Shown here: piece by piece, positions 53,976 to 63,606 of the stretch
Layout: every line of letters starts with the position of its first letter
How positions within the stretch are numbered: position 1 is the first letter of the stretch
Origin: Kaistia defluvii
GTDB taxonomy: Bacteria; Pseudomonadota; Alphaproteobacteria; Rhizobiales; Kaistiaceae
Length of the DNA: 64,000 bases
Assembly: GCF_040548815.1 (NCBI RefSeq)
Contig: NZ_JBEPSM010000001.1
Coordinates: 1,674,001-1,738,000, forward strand
Reading direction: 5' to 3'
The notes under the pieces: generated by a model
Seen by the model: only the letters and a program-made list of their open reading frames with translations
Told to the model about the DNA's origin: nothing
Databases searched by the model: none
Program-made: the position numbers and the translations under genes

Positions 53976-54190
53976 GGGAGATCTCCTCCACGTGGGGCCG
54001 GCGCGTTGCCAATCCCGATCGGCAAGCAAACGCGGCCCGCCGATGTAAGGTTCCTCACGGTCACGACGAGACCAGGCACACCCGACTGTCTTACGCGGCC
54101 CATTTCAGTTGTCGGTGTGAAAGCTGCCGATCTCTACGAGCATATCTTCAACTGCGGAACAAAATACCCTAGGGTTGCGGCGAGGCGCGC

Positions 54191-55348
54191 ATGCACAGAC
54201 GCAGATCCTATCTGACGAAGGCACTCTCCGAGCTTGGCGAGGTCGCGGACGCAGCGGCGCTCGAGCCAGGGCGCTGGGCCGACTTCATCGACCTGCTTCG
54301 CCAGAAGACACTGGATTCGAAGGTCACCTTTCAGGTCCTCGACCATGAAGCATCCAAGTCCCTGACGATCCACAGCAGCGGCTTCATGGACAGCACGCTA
54401 CGCAACTACGCCGACTACTATGTCCGGATATCGCCCTGGCGCGATTTGATGATCCGCTCCACCATCAAGCGCCCCGTATGGTCCGACCACCTGCTGCCCC
54501 CGGACGAGTTCCGCAAGACGGAGTTCTACCATGACCTGGCACGCCCCGAAGGACAGATGGATAGCGCCACCGGCATATCCCTGATCAAGGAGGGAAGCCG
54601 CGCGGCCGTACTCGCGGCCCATTACGATGGGAGATTCGGGCAAGAGATGCACAGCTTTGTCGGGTCGATCCTGCAAGGGATCGGCGGGCGAATGCGTCAA
54701 TCGCTGGACATAAACCGGGTGCTCGCGCAGGCGACGCCCCGCTTTCGAGGGGACGTTTCCTTGCTGCACGCGCTCGAAACTCCCGCCCTGATCGTCACGG
54801 CCAGCGGCAGGGTCATCGCGTCGAATCAGGCGCTGGCTGACATCCTCGGCCGTAACGATGCGGTTGCCATCGGCAGCGGCGACCTGCTGCGTTTCGGATT
54901 GCCCGAGGTTCAGGCGCTGTTTCTCGAACGGCTGCGTCACCGTGGCGACGGCCTGCGCTATCAACCGCCGCCCGACGACCTGGTGCTCAACCATCCCGAG
55001 ACGCCGATGACGATCTCGATCCTGCCGATCGCCGGCCCTCTTCCCGACACGACCGGCGTGGGCGTGCTCTTCCCCTCACCCGCCAGTTTCCTGGTCGTGC
55101 TGCGCCCCTACGGCAAGGCCGATTCCGTCGACGAGGCGCGCCGACGGCTGGTTTCCGACTTCCGCCTCACCCAGGCCGAGATCCGGCTGGTTCTGGCGCT
55201 GGAACGGGGCGACAGCCTCGGCGCCTTTGCCGAAGCGAACAACCTGTCGCTGCACACCGTGCGGACCCATCTGAAGTCCATCTTTTCCAAGACGAACACG
55301 CATCGCCAGCATGAGCTCGTGGCGCTGACGGGTCGCCTCCGGCGATAG
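54191..55348 (+). CDS. LuxR-family transcriptional regulator
   Basis: The 385-residue protein has a C-terminal LuxR helix-turn-helix (about 318-380) with LTQAEIRLVLALERGDSLG and NNLSLHTVRTHLKSIFSKT, and a long N-terminal sensor region with a PAS-like part (about 195-300). There is no luxI-like synthase nearby. The inducer is unknown. It starts at the ATG 54191. Confidence 0.85.
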   Translation: MHRRRSYLTKALSELGEVADAAALEPGRWADFIDLLRQKTLDSKVTFQVLDHEASKSLTIHSSGFMDSTLRNYADYYVRISPWRDLMIRSTIKRPVWSDHLLPPDEFRKTEFYHDLARPEGQMDSATGISLIKEGSRAAVLAAHYDGRFGQEMHSFVGSILQGIGGRMRQSLDINRVLAQATPRFRGDVSLLHALETPALIVTASGRVIASNQALADILGRNDAVAIGSGDLLRFGLPEVQALFLERLRHRGDGLRYQPPPDDLVLNHPETPMTISILPIAGPLPDTTGVGVLFPSPASFLVVLRPYGKADSVDEARRRLVSDFRLTQAEIRLVLALERGDSLGAFAEANNLSLHTVRTHLKSIFSKTNTHRQHELVALTGRLRR

Positions 55349-55508
55349 GACCGGCAGGGCCGCCTGCGATCGCGAGGGCGGCGATACGACCCAGCCCAAC
55401 ATTAGACCTTCAAATCCCCTCCCTCCCGCTGCTACATCGGCGCGGGGGAATCGTGGCACCACGACGGCTCGCCCAAGCTTTGGAAGACGAGCCATAGAGG
55501 GTGCTCCC

Positions 55509-56207
55509 ATGACCGATCCCGTTTCGCATCGCCAGGCCCTGGCGGTGGAACCTTTTGCTGTCCTGAGCCGCGTGCCGGCCATCGGCAATCTCATTCTCGG
55601 CGTGCGCGCGGACGGCGCCTTGCTGGAAGGCATCGGCGCGATCGAGACCGCCACGCTGGAGGATGGCTTTGCCGTGCTGCGCGGCCCGGGCCGCGAGACG
55701 CGGCTCGAACTCGCCGCCATCGCCCAGATCGTCACCGACCAGATGGTGATGAAGAACGTCCTGCCCTTCCTCGAAATCCTCGATTCCCAGGGCAATACGA
55801 TCGCCAAGCTCACCGCGCTGGACGGGCTGGAGGGCTTCGATGCGGCGCTCGATGGCCTTGCGCGCACGCCGCTCGACGCCGCCCCGGCCGCCGCCCGCCC
55901 CGGTCCGGGCGATGAGCCCGCCGACGGTCCGCTCAAGGCCGCGGAAGCCGCCGGCAAGCCGGTCACGCTCCAGGCCGTGAAGACCGGCGTCGTGCACCGC
56001 TGGACCGGCACGCTGACCAGCGTTTCGTTCAGCCATGGCTTCCTGAATGCCATGCAGCCCGACATGCACCTGCATATCCGCGCCGGCGCGATCACCGCGT
56101 GGAACAGGGAAAGCGTCGACGGCTCCGACGTGTTCAGCGCCATCGACGGCGCGGGCAAGGCGATCGGCCTCACCCTTACGGCCGAAGCCGGCGCCCTCGC
56201 CGGCTAG
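55509..56207 (+). CDS. Hypothetical protein, possibly haem-utilisation-like
   Basis: The 232-residue protein shows FAVLRGPGRETRLELAAIAQ and EILDSQGNTIAKLTAL, which faintly recall one half of HemS/ChuX-type haem proteins, then a Pro/Ala-rich linker (about 120-150) and a second similar-looking half. The resemblance is too weak to assign. It starts at ATG 55509 and is followed by the convergent LysR gene. Confidence 0.5.
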   Translation: MTDPVSHRQALAVEPFAVLSRVPAIGNLILGVRADGALLEGIGAIETATLEDGFAVLRGPGRETRLELAAIAQIVTDQMVMKNVLPFLEILDSQGNTIAKLTALDGLEGFDAALDGLARTPLDAAPAAARPGPGDEPADGPLKAAEAAGKPVTLQAVKTGVVHRWTGTLTSVSFSHGFLNAMQPDMHLHIRAGAITAWNRESVDGSDVFSAIDGAGKAIGLTLTAEAGALAG

Positions 56208-56213
56208 GCGACC

Positions 56214-57074
56214 TCAAGCGGCGCGCGCGAGGCCTTCCCGTTCGCAAAAGGCGATGACGAGGTCGGCCAGGTCCCGGACGGGACGGCGCGCGCCGGATGC
56301 CACCCGCAGCGCGAGTTCGGTCGGGGGCACGGACGGAAAGCCCTCGCCCGACAGCACCGCATAGGCCGGGCGGACCGCCCGCGCCTCGACCAGCGCGACG
56401 CCGAGGCCGCCTGCGATCGCCGCCTCGATGCCGATCAGGCTGGCGCTTTCATAGGCCACCCGCCAGCGCCGGCCCGAAGATTCCAGCGCATGCACGGCGC
56501 GGTCGCGATAGCGGCAGCCCTGCGGAAACGCGATCAGCGGTACCGGATCGGCGCGCTTCCAGTCGAGATCGCGTGCGCCGACCCAGACGAGCCGCTCCGG
56601 CCAGACACCTTCGGCGGGACCGCCGCCGGCGTCGCGCTTCATCAGCACGATATCGAGATCGCCGCGCTCCAGCCCGCGCTCCAGTTCCACGGAAAGGTCG
56701 CATCGCACGTCGAGCCGGCATTCCGGGCGGAGCCGGGCGAATTCCGCCACCAGCCCGGTCAGTTCCGCCACCGCGAAATCCTCGGTCAGGCCGAGGCGGA
56801 CATGCTCCGACGCCAGCGACGCGCCGACGACGCTGCGCGCCTCCTCCGACAGCGCGAGGATGCGGCGGGCGTAACCGACCAGCCGCTCGCCTTCGCGCGT
56901 GAGCGTCACGCCCCTTCCCTCTCGAAGCAAGAGGGGCGTTCCTGCGAGATCCTCGAGCTTGCGGATCTGCTGGCTGATCGTCGACTGCGTCCGGTGCACC
57001 CGCTCGCCGGCACGGGTAAAGCCCCCGGCATCGACGACCGAGACAAAGGTTTTCAGGAGATCGAGATCGAACAT
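56214..57074 (-). CDS. LysR-family transcriptional regulator
   Basis: The 286-residue protein has a LysR helix-turn-helix (about 1-60): MFDLDLLKTFVSVVDAGGFT with AGERVHRTQSTISQQIRKLE, then an effector domain. It is divergent from an EamA transporter gene, and a dyad lies between them. The ATG at 57072-57074 matches the usual LysR N-terminus. It probably controls the transporter. Confidence 0.88.
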   Translation of the reverse strand: MFDLDLLKTFVSVVDAGGFTRAGERVHRTQSTISQQIRKLEDLAGTPLLLREGRGVTLTREGERLVGYARRILALSEEARSVVGASLASEHVRLGLTEDFAVAELTGLVAEFARLRPECRLDVRCDLSVELERGLERGDLDIVLMKRDAGGGPAEGVWPERLVWVGARDLDWKRADPVPLIAFPQGCRYRDRAVHALESSGRRWRVAYESASLIGIEAAIAGGLGVALVEARAVRPAYAVLSGEGFPSVPPTELALRVASGARRPVRDLADLVIAFCEREGLARAA

Positions 57075-57092
57075 GGCGCACCTCGGAGCAGG

Positions 57093-57109
57093 CATTCGAT
57101 TATCGAATG
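57093..57109. promoter_or_regulatory. LysR-type operator between lysR and eamA
   Basis: CATTCGAT (57093-57100) and ATCGAATG (57102-57109) form a perfect 17-base dyad with a one-base centre. It contains T-N11-A (57095 and 57107), the LysR box pattern. It lies about 20 bases upstream of the LysR start, in the position of an autoregulatory site. Confidence 0.6.
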
Positions 57110-57207
57110 AATAGCATCCGAACATTGAATTTCCAAATGCCACGCCAAGCGCCTATGCCATGCCTTGCCCGGCTCCGGCCGGATGTTGAATCAACAGGCA
57201 GGCGGAA

Positions 57208-58125
57208 ATGACGGATCGAGTGACGATAACAGCGGTAACGCCGGGGGCCCGTGTCGAGCATGGCAACAGCCTGGCCGATCTCGGGCTGATCGCGCTTTTC
57301 TGCCTGATCTGGAGCTCGGCTTTCGCGGCGGCGAAATTCGCCCTGCCGGATTGTCCGCAGCTGATCCTGCTCTCGAGTCGCTTCCTCGCCGCCGGGGTGA
57401 TCCTGCTCGCCCTGGCCAAGGTCGCCGGCCGCCTGGAACGGCTGGATCGGCGCACGGTCGCGAGTTGGGCCATTCTCGGCGCCTTCAACAGCGCCCTCTA
57501 TCTCGGCCTCAGCTATTCCGGCATGGCGACGGTCTCCTCCGCCTTCACGGCCGTGCTGATCAGTGCCAATCCGCTGCTCACCGCCTTGGTCGCGGCGTCG
57601 GTGCTGGGCGAAAAGCTCTCGGCGCTCAAGCTAAGCGGGCTGCTGCTTGGCATGCTCGGCGTCGCCATCCTGCTGCGCTCGCGGCTCTCGGGCGGCATCG
57701 AGGACGGACACGGCACGCTTCTGGTCCTGGCAGGCCTGGTCGCGCTGGTCGCCGGCACCATCCTGTTCAAGAAGCTGAAGCCCGGCGGCGACCTGTGGAC
57801 CGGCACGGCGATCCAGTCGCTCGCGGCGGGCATCCTGCTGCTGCCCGTTGCGCTCGCGACCGAAAGCCTCGGCGACGTACGCCTGACGCCCGCGCTCATC
57901 GGCGGCTGGAGCTATCTGGTGATCGCCGCTTCGATCGGCGGCTACCTGCTTTGGTTCCGCCTGCTGCAGAAGAAGACGGCGACGGAAGCCTCGTCGCTGC
58001 ATTTCCTGATGCCGCCGCTCGGGCTCTTCTTCGGCTGGCTGATCTTTCGCGAGCCGGTCAGCCTCGTGGATTGCCTGGGCATCGTGCCGATCGCCATCGG
58101 GATCGCCATGGTGACGCGCGGCTAA
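57208..58125 (+). CDS. EamA-family transporter
   Basis: The 305-residue protein has ten predicted membrane segments in two EamA halves. IWSSAFAAAKFALPDCPQL and FMPPLGLFFGWLIF-like elements are typical (RhaT/YdcZ-like). It probably exports a small metabolite under the divergent LysR regulator. ATG at 57208. Confidence 0.88.
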   Translation: MTDRVTITAVTPGARVEHGNSLADLGLIALFCLIWSSAFAAAKFALPDCPQLILLSSRFLAAGVILLALAKVAGRLERLDRRTVASWAILGAFNSALYLGLSYSGMATVSSAFTAVLISANPLLTALVAASVLGEKLSALKLSGLLLGMLGVAILLRSRLSGGIEDGHGTLLVLAGLVALVAGTILFKKLKPGGDLWTGTAIQSLAAGILLLPVALATESLGDVRLTPALIGGWSYLVIAASIGGYLLWFRLLQKKTATEASSLHFLMPPLGLFFGWLIFREPVSLVDCLGIVPIAIGIAMVTRG

Positions 58126-58140
58126 CCCGTAAAAAGAAAA

Positions 58141-58170
58141 GGCGGCGGCCCCGAGAGGAGCCGCCGCCTT
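58141..58170. terminator. Terminator between convergent genes
   Basis: GGCGGCGGC (58141-58149) and GCCGCCGCC (58160-58168) form a strong hairpin across a 10-base loop, flanked by an A run on the left and TT on the right. It can terminate the EamA transcript and, from the other side, the 58195 gene. Confidence 0.75.
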
Positions 58171-58194
58171 GATATTTCGCGAGTTCAGCGCCGA

Positions 58195-58539
58195 TCAGGC
58201 GTTGGGCTCGCCGCCCTCTTCGCGCGAAGCCTTGACCTCGGCGATGAAGTCCTCGGCGTCCTGCTTGGCCGAACGGGCGTGTTCCTCGGCATCCTTGTTG
58301 AAGCGATCGAGCTCCATCTTCAGGCCGCTGACCGAAGGCTTCTCGACGCTGTTGGCATAGGCGATCATGCGCAGCGAGACGGCGAGATCCAGCACCATGG
58401 CGGCGAGCAGGCCGTCATCGAGCTGCTTGTCGTCGGCATAGTCCGAGATCAGGTCGTAGAGGGCGTCGCGGTGTTCCTCATATTCCTCGGCAAAAGCCTC
58501 GAAATCTTCGTCGTCGACGGGCGGGTTCGGATCGGTCAT
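58195..58539 (-). CDS. Small acidic helical protein of unknown function
   Basis: The 114-residue protein is highly acidic and predicted helical, with DDEDFEAFAEEYEEHRDALY and a Lys/Glu-rich C-terminal helix. No signal peptide or membrane segment. I do not recognise a family. It lies 72 bases from xanthine phosphoribosyltransferase on the same strand. Confidence 0.7.
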   Translation of the reverse strand: MTDPNPPVDDEDFEAFAEEYEEHRDALYDLISDYADDKQLDDGLLAAMVLDLAVSLRMIAYANSVEKPSVSGLKMELDRFNKDAEEHARSAKQDAEDFIAEVKASREEGGEPNA

Positions 58540-58611
58540 TTCGCTGTCTCCTGAGCGTGTTCGAACGAAGGGCGTGCAGTTCGCGTGAAGAAGACGCGAC
58601 CGGTCGCGCTT

Positions 58612-59109
58612 CTAGCCGACGATCGGCGGTTGGAAGGTGAGACCCATGTCCCAGGGGAAATAGATCCACGTATCCTGTGACACTTCGGTGATGAAGGTGT
58701 CGACGAGCGGGCGCCCCATCGGCTTGGAATAGAGCGTCGCGTAATGCGCCTTGGGCAGCATCTCGCGCACCAGCCTGGCGGTGCGGCCGGTGTCGACAAG
58801 ATCGTCGATCACGAGCACCCCGGCGCCCTCGCCGCCACCGAGATCGACGATCTCCTGGCTGACCGGCTTCAGGACCTTCAACTCGCCCTGTTCTTTGTAG
58901 TTCTGGTAGGAGGCGACGCAGATCGTCTCGATCATGCGAATGCCAAGCTCACGCGCCACGATCGCCGCCGGCACCAGGCCGCCGCGGGTCACGCAGACGA
59001 TGGCCTGCCATTTCTGGTCGCCGGAGAGGCGCCAGGTCAGCGCCCGCGCATCCCGGTGGAACTGGTCCCAGGATACGGGAAACGCCTTGTCGCTGCGAGC
59101 GTCCACCAT
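58612..59109 (-). CDS. gpt: Xanthine-guanine phosphoribosyltransferase
   Basis: The 165-residue enzyme salvages xanthine and guanine to nucleotides. The PRPP loop is [17 protein letters not shown], preceded by the hood-like [10 protein letters not shown], and the ending DTWIYFPWD is diagnostic for Gpt. ATG at 59107-59109 gives the usual length. Confidence 0.93.
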   Translation of the reverse strand: MVDARSDKAFPVSWDQFHRDARALTWRLSGDQKWQAIVCVTRGGLVPAAIVARELGIRMIETICVASYQNYKEQGELKVLKPVSQEIVDLGGGEGAGVLVIDDLVDTGRTARLVREMLPKAHYATLYSKPMGRPLVDTFITEVSQDTWIYFPWDMGLTFQPPIVG

Positions 59110-59205
59110 CAAAGTCTCCTGCGCGTGTTGGAAGGCGAACCCTTGGGATGCGGCCCCGCGCCTGGCAATCCGCACATCGGGCGATCCACAGAAATTCCGG
59201 TCATG

Positions 59206-59967
59206 TCAGCCATTCGCCTGCATCAAGGCGGCCACCATCGCCTCGACGGCGCGCGCGGCCTCGTCGAGCCGAGCTTCGTCGCGCGAGCGCAGCACGATGT
59301 CGGTGGCGAAGGTTCCGTCGAGCATCTTCGGATAACTGCCGATCGATACATCGGGATAATCGAGCTGGATCTCGCCGAGCTGCTTGGCGATACGGCCCTC
59401 GCCCATGCCGACCGGCACGGTGCGCGACAGCATCTTGGCGCCCGTCGGGATCTTGGCCGCCACCTCGTCGAACATCGCCTGCATGATCGACGGCACACCG
59501 GCCATCACATGCACGTTGCCGAGCGTGAATCCGGGCGCCTTCGATACCTTGTTCAGGATCAGGTCGGCGCCGGCGGGAATGCGCGCCATGCGCATCCGCG
59601 CTTCGTTCAACTGGCCGGTTGCATAATGGTCGGTCAGGATGGCGACGGCGCGCGGATCATGGTCGATCGTCACGCCGAAGGCCTTGGCCATCGAATCCGC
59701 GGTGATGTCGTCATGCGTCGGCCCGATGCCGCCGGTCGAGAAGACGTGGTCATAGCGGGCGCGCAGCGCGTTGACCGCGGCGACGATTTCATCCTCGATA
59801 TCCGGCACGATCCGCACTTCGCGGATGTCGACGCCGATCTGGGTGCAATATTCGGCGATGTAGCCGATGTTCTTGTCCTTGGTCCGCCCCGAAAGGATCT
59901 CGTCGCCGATGACGAGGATCGCTGCGGTGACGACGACAGGCGCCGCTTCAGTGGCAGTTTCGGCCAT
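59206..59967 (-). CDS. CinA/MoaB-like molybdopterin-binding protein
   Basis: The 253-residue protein has the MoCF_biosynth domain (about 15-180): ILVIGDEILSGRTKDKN and FSTGGIGPTHDDITADSMAK. It matches the N-terminal part of CinA without the nicotinamide deamidase domain. Such short proteins occur beside various genes; function here unknown, possibly nucleotide repair. ATG at 59965-59967. Confidence 0.85.
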   Translation of the reverse strand: MAETATEAAPVVVTAAILVIGDEILSGRTKDKNIGYIAEYCTQIGVDIREVRIVPDIEDEIVAAVNALRARYDHVFSTGGIGPTHDDITADSMAKAFGVTIDHDPRAVAILTDHYATGQLNEARMRMARIPAGADLILNKVSKAPGFTLGNVHVMAGVPSIMQAMFDEVAAKIPTGAKMLSRTVPVGMGEGRIAKQLGEIQLDYPDVSIGSYPKMLDGTFATDIVLRSRDEARLDEAARAVEAMVAALMQANG

Positions 59968-60068
59968 TCACTAACTCCATCGGTCTGGAATGGGTTTAGC
60001 CTTCCAGCGCCGGGCGCTCAAGGGCGAGAGCACGATGCCGGCCAGGACTGCCTTCCAAAACTCGATCA

Positions 60069-60189
60069 TCATCCTGAGGTGCCCGGCGTAGCCGGGCCTC
60101 GAAGGAGGGTCCAGGAACTTGCTGGCAGGAAAGCATCAGCCTGCTGGATGCTCCTTCGAGGCTTCGCTGCGCGAAGCGCCTCAGGATGA
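60069..60189. repeat. Palindromic intergenic repeat element (type C)
   Basis: Outer arms TCATCCTGAGG (60069-60079) and CCTCAGGATGA (60179-60189) and inner arms GCCTCGAAGGAG and CTCCTTCGAGGC enclose about 50 bases. It lies in the 385-base gap (59968-60352) between the CinA-like gene and map; the rest of the gap should hold both promoters and shows no other feature. Nested inverted ends suggest a mobile-derived or REP-like element; a third sequence type in this window. Confidence 0.75.
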
Positions 60190-60352
60190 CGACAGAGGGT
60201 GGCACGTCGCCCGGACGGTGTGGCGCTGAGGCCGCCTGACGCGAATCCTCTTGTAACTCGCGGCCCGATACGCCAGATCGGGGGCAAATCTCATATTCAG
60301 GCTTGTCCCCGCGTCCACTCGATGATGTGCTGGCGGGGCACGGAGTACACAC

Positions 60353-61186
60353 ATGGTCACTTATGTCGATGCCGATGCCACCCCGCTGAAGAATACCGGG
60401 CAGATCCGTCTCTACGGCCCGGAAGCCTTCGCGGCGATGCGGCGCGCTGGCCAGTTGGCCGCGGCCTGCCTCGACGGCCTCGCTGACATCGTCAAGCCGG
60501 GCATCCCCACCGACGAGATTGACCGCTTCGTCTACGAGTTCGGCGCAGACCACGGCGCGCTGCCGGCGACGCTCGGCTATCGCGGCTATACCAAGTCGAC
60601 CTGCACCTCGATCAACCATGTGGTCTGCCACGGCATTCCCGACGACAAGCCGCTCAAGGATGGTGACATCGTCAATGTCGACGTCACCTATATCGTCGAT
60701 GGCTGGTATGGCGATTCCAGCCGGATGTACCTGGTCGGCGACGTCAAGCGCGCCGCCGTCCGGCTGGTCGAGGTCACCTATGAATCGCTGATGCGCGGCA
60801 TCGCGGCGGTGAAGCCCGGCAACACCACAGGCGACATCGGCTACGCGATCCAGTCCTATGCCGAGGCCGAGCGCTGCAGCGTCGTGCGGGATTTCTGCGG
60901 CCATGGTGTCGGCAAGGTGTTCCACGACACGCCGAACATCCTTCATTACGGCAATCCCGGCGAAGGCGTCGAACTGCGTGCCGGCATGATCTTCACCATC
61001 GAGCCGATGATCAATCTCGGCCGGCCGCATGTGAAGGTGCTGCGCGACGGCTGGACCGCCGTCACCCGCGACCGCTCGCTCTCGGCCCAGTTCGAGCACA
61101 CCGTCGGCGTCACCGACACGGGCTGCGAGATCTTCACCCTGTCGCCGCGCGGCTATACCTGCCCGCCCTACCCGACCGGGGAATGA
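60353..61186 (+). CDS. map: Methionine aminopeptidase
   Basis: The 277-residue enzyme removes N-terminal methionine. Metal ligands are visible: Asp in [20 protein letters not shown], His in [13 protein letters not shown], Glu in FTIEPM and Glu in QFEHTVGV. Type I enzyme with a short N-terminal extension. Its stop overlaps the radC ATG by 4 bases. Confidence 0.97.
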   Translation: MVTYVDADATPLKNTGQIRLYGPEAFAAMRRAGQLAAACLDGLADIVKPGIPTDEIDRFVYEFGADHGALPATLGYRGYTKSTCTSINHVVCHGIPDDKPLKDGDIVNVDVTYIVDGWYGDSSRMYLVGDVKRAAVRLVEVTYESLMRGIAAVKPGNTTGDIGYAIQSYAEAERCSVVRDFCGHGVGKVFHDTPNILHYGNPGEGVELRAGMIFTIEPMINLGRPHVKVLRDGWTAVTRDRSLSAQFEHTVGVTDTGCEIFTLSPRGYTCPPYPTGE

Positions 61187-61884
61187 GCGGGTTCGACGAC
61201 AATCTCCAAAATGTACCCCACTATGCGGGGCATCGGGAGCGGCTGAAGGCGCGCTTCCGCGAAAACGGCCCCGAGGCCGTCGCCGATTACGAGCTGCTGG
61301 AACTGATCCTGTTCCAGGTCGTGCCCCGGCGCGACACCAAGCCGATCGCCAAGGCGCTGCTTAACCGCTTCGGCACGTTTTCCGACGTGCTGGCGGCACC
61401 GGAAGCCCGGCTCATCGAGATTTCCGGCGTCGGCGCCTCGGTCGCGACCCACCTCAAGCTCGTCCATGCCGCGGCGACCCGCTACGCCCGAGGCGCGGTG
61501 CGTCAGCGCCCGCTCCTCGGCTCGTGGAGCGCGGTGATCGATTATTGCCGCGCCGCCATGGCCTATGAGGAAAAGGAGCAGTTCCGCATCCTGTTCCTCG
61601 ACCGCAAGAACGTGCTGATCGCCGATGAGGTGCAGCAGGTCGGCACCGTCGACCACACGCCGGTCTATCCGCGCGAGGTGGTGAAGCGCGCGCTGGAGCT
61701 ATCGGCCACGGCCATCGTCTTGGTGCACAACCATCCTTCCGGCGACCCGACGCCCTCGCGCGCCGATATCGAAATGACCAAGACAATCGTCGATATCGCC
61801 GGCCCGCTCGGCATCGCCGTGCATGATCACATCATCGTCGGACGCAACGGCCACGCCAGCTTTCGCGGTCTCAAGCTGATCTGA
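61183..61884 (+). CDS. radC: RadC-family JAB-domain protein
   Basis: The 233-residue protein has a helix-hairpin-helix region (about 20-95) and a JAB/MPN domain with the zinc motif [15 protein letters not shown]. RadC was linked to DNA repair but its role is unclear. It starts inside the map stop, so the two are coupled. It ends 14 bases inside the convergent MFS gene. Confidence 0.95.
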   Translation: MSGFDDNLQNVPHYAGHRERLKARFRENGPEAVADYELLELILFQVVPRRDTKPIAKALLNRFGTFSDVLAAPEARLIEISGVGASVATHLKLVHAAATRYARGAVRQRPLLGSWSAVIDYCRAAMAYEEKEQFRILFLDRKNVLIADEVQQVGTVDHTPVYPREVVKRALELSATAIVLVHNHPSGDPTPSRADIEMTKTIVDIAGPLGIAVHDHIIVGRNGHASFRGLKLI

Positions 61885-63355
61885 CGGCGGGTTTCGGATC
61901 GGTCGGCTTTGAGGCGATGGCGTCGCCATGCCGGTCCTCCAGGCTTGCCGCGCCGCCCAGTTCTTCGACCAGCCATGCCGTCACCAGCGCGCCGGCGAGG
62001 CTGACAACCGCCACCAACAGCAGAACGGCTTCGAGCCCATATTCCGCCCGGATGATCGGCAGCAGGAACGCGCCGAGCGCCGCGCCGACCTTGGCGGCGG
62101 CCGATGCGAAACCGGAGCCGGCCCCGCGCAACTGGGTCGGAAAAAGCTCCGCCGGCAGCGCGAAGGTGGTCGAATGCGGCCCGATGTTCATGGCGAGATT
62201 GAACAGGACAAAGCCGAGGAACACCGCCATCGCGCCGGGTCCCGCCGTCCCGCTGCTCCACAGCACCGCGACCAGCGCGACCATGCCAACCGCCATGCCG
62301 AGGAAACCCAGCACCTGCGGACGAATGTGGCCGTAGCGCGGGACCACCCAGAACGCGATCAGGAAGCCGATCAGCAGGAACAGGTCGATCAGCGACGAGC
62401 CGCCAATATCGGAGAAATCCGACGCGACCGGCCCGCGGGCAGCCTTGCCGAAATGCAGGTCCGCCAGCAGCAACGGCGTGAACAGGCCGATGCCATAGGA
62501 CGCGATATCCATCAGGAACCAAGGCACGCAGGCCAGCGCCGTGCGGCGGCGATAGCTGCGCCCGAACAAGGCGGCCATGCCCTGCGCCTTCACCGCCTCC
62601 GCGTCCCTGGCGACCAGATGCACGTTGGCGGCGGCGGCCTGGCCCAGCGCCTCCAACTTGGCCTTGTCGGTGACCACCACGGCGCCGATGGCGCGGGCGG
62701 CCTCCAGATTGCGCCCCTTGCCCATCAGCCAGCGCGGGCTTTCCTTCAGCGGCAGGCGCAGGACGAGATAGAGGAGCGGCAGGCCCGCCAGGGCCAGCAT
62801 GAAGCCGCGCCACGCCGAGGCGCTTTCGACCCACCACAGCACCGAGCCGGTCAACGCCGCCGCCAGGACGAAGCCGACCGCCTGGAACGCGATGGTCGCG
62901 ACCATCATCCGGCTGCGCGACTGGATCGGCATCCACTCGGCGACATAGGCGCTGCCGACGGGATAATCGATGCCGACGCCGACGCCGAAAATGAACAGGC
63001 CCACCAGCAGCATGTCGGGACTGCCGGCAAAGACGCAGATCAGCGCGCCGAGCGTGATCATCGCCATGTCGAGGATCATCAGCGGCTTGCGGCCGAACCG
63101 GTCGGCCAGCGGACCGCCGAGCAGCGAGCCCGGCACAGCGCCGAAGAGAAGGGCGGCGCCCAGCAGGCCCTGCATGGTCGCATCGATGACGAAGGTCTGC
63201 ATCAGAAGCGGCAGCGCGACGCCGAGTGTGAAGACCGAGAAGCCGCCCAGCGTGGTGCCGCCGGTCGACAGCAGCCAGTACCAGCGCTGCGCGAAACCCA
63301 TCGGCGCATGGTCCAGCACGGCCAGCATGGCCCGCTGTTCTGGCGTCTGAAGCAT
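61871..63355 (-). CDS. Major facilitator superfamily transporter
   Basis: The 494-residue protein has 12 predicted membrane helices and the sugar-porter-like loop 2-3 motif [15 protein letters not shown], with [10 protein letters not shown] and [15 protein letters not shown], a typical loop 10-11 motif. A hydrophilic central loop (about 205-255). Substrate unknown. ATG at 63353-63355 follows GAGGGG; a start eight codons upstream is possible. Confidence 0.9.
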   Translation of the reverse strand: MLQTPEQRAMLAVLDHAPMGFAQRWYWLLSTGGTTLGGFSVFTLGVALPLLMQTFVIDATMQGLLGAALLFGAVPGSLLGGPLADRFGRKPLMILDMAMITLGALICVFAGSPDMLLVGLFIFGVGVGIDYPVGSAYVAEWMPIQSRSRMMVATIAFQAVGFVLAAALTGSVLWWVESASAWRGFMLALAGLPLLYLVLRLPLKESPRWLMGKGRNLEAARAIGAVVVTDKAKLEALGQAAAANVHLVARDAEAVKAQGMAALFGRSYRRRTALACVPWFLMDIASYGIGLFTPLLLADLHFGKAARGPVASDFSDIGGSSLIDLFLLIGFLIAFWVVPRYGHIRPQVLGFLGMAVGMVALVAVLWSSGTAGPGAMAVFLGFVLFNLAMNIGPHSTTFALPAELFPTQLRGAGSGFASAAAKVGAALGAFLLPIIRAEYGLEAVLLLVAVVSLAGALVTAWLVEELGGAASLEDRHGDAIASKPTDPKPAVRSA

Positions 63356-63528
63356 GTGTTTCCCCTCTTCGGCGCGCATCGCAGCCCGCGTGACGGGACC
63401 GACAGTGTCGCCGAGAGGCGCCCTTTGCAACCGCCGGGCGGCCGCTATCCCGCCTTTGCCGCCTGCCCGTGTCTGCAACGCTCGCACACGCTGCCCGCGC
63501 CAAGCCGGAACAGCACCTGGCCCCATTA

Positions 63529-63586
63529 TTGAGAATGAGTTGCAATTGCGATCTTGCCATGCCAGCTTATTGCGAGTAAGTCGCAA
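63529..63586 (+). promoter_or_regulatory. Two Fur-family-like operators upstream of the metal-binding gene
   Basis: TTGAGAATGAGTTGCAA (63529-63545) and TTGCGAGTAAGTCGCAA (63570-63586) share the frame TTGnGAnTnAGTnGCAA, 41 bases apart, about four helical turns. The second is a perfect TTGCGA-N5-TCGCAA dyad. A larger inverted pair (TGCAATTGCGA and TCGCAATTGCA) spans both. The regulator, perhaps Mur, Fur or Zur, is inferred. Confidence 0.5.
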
Positions 63587-63606
63587 TTGCACGGACTGGA
63601 CCCAAC

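Noticed and set aside
55509..56207. Assignment as HemS or HutX haem protein
   Set aside because: Similarity is only a faint pattern; no haem-ligand residue or neighbouring haem genes.
61928..63532. Long plus-strand frame opposite the MFS gene
   Set aside because: Gln/Arg/Asp-rich antisense shadow; the membrane helices of the minus-strand product are clear.
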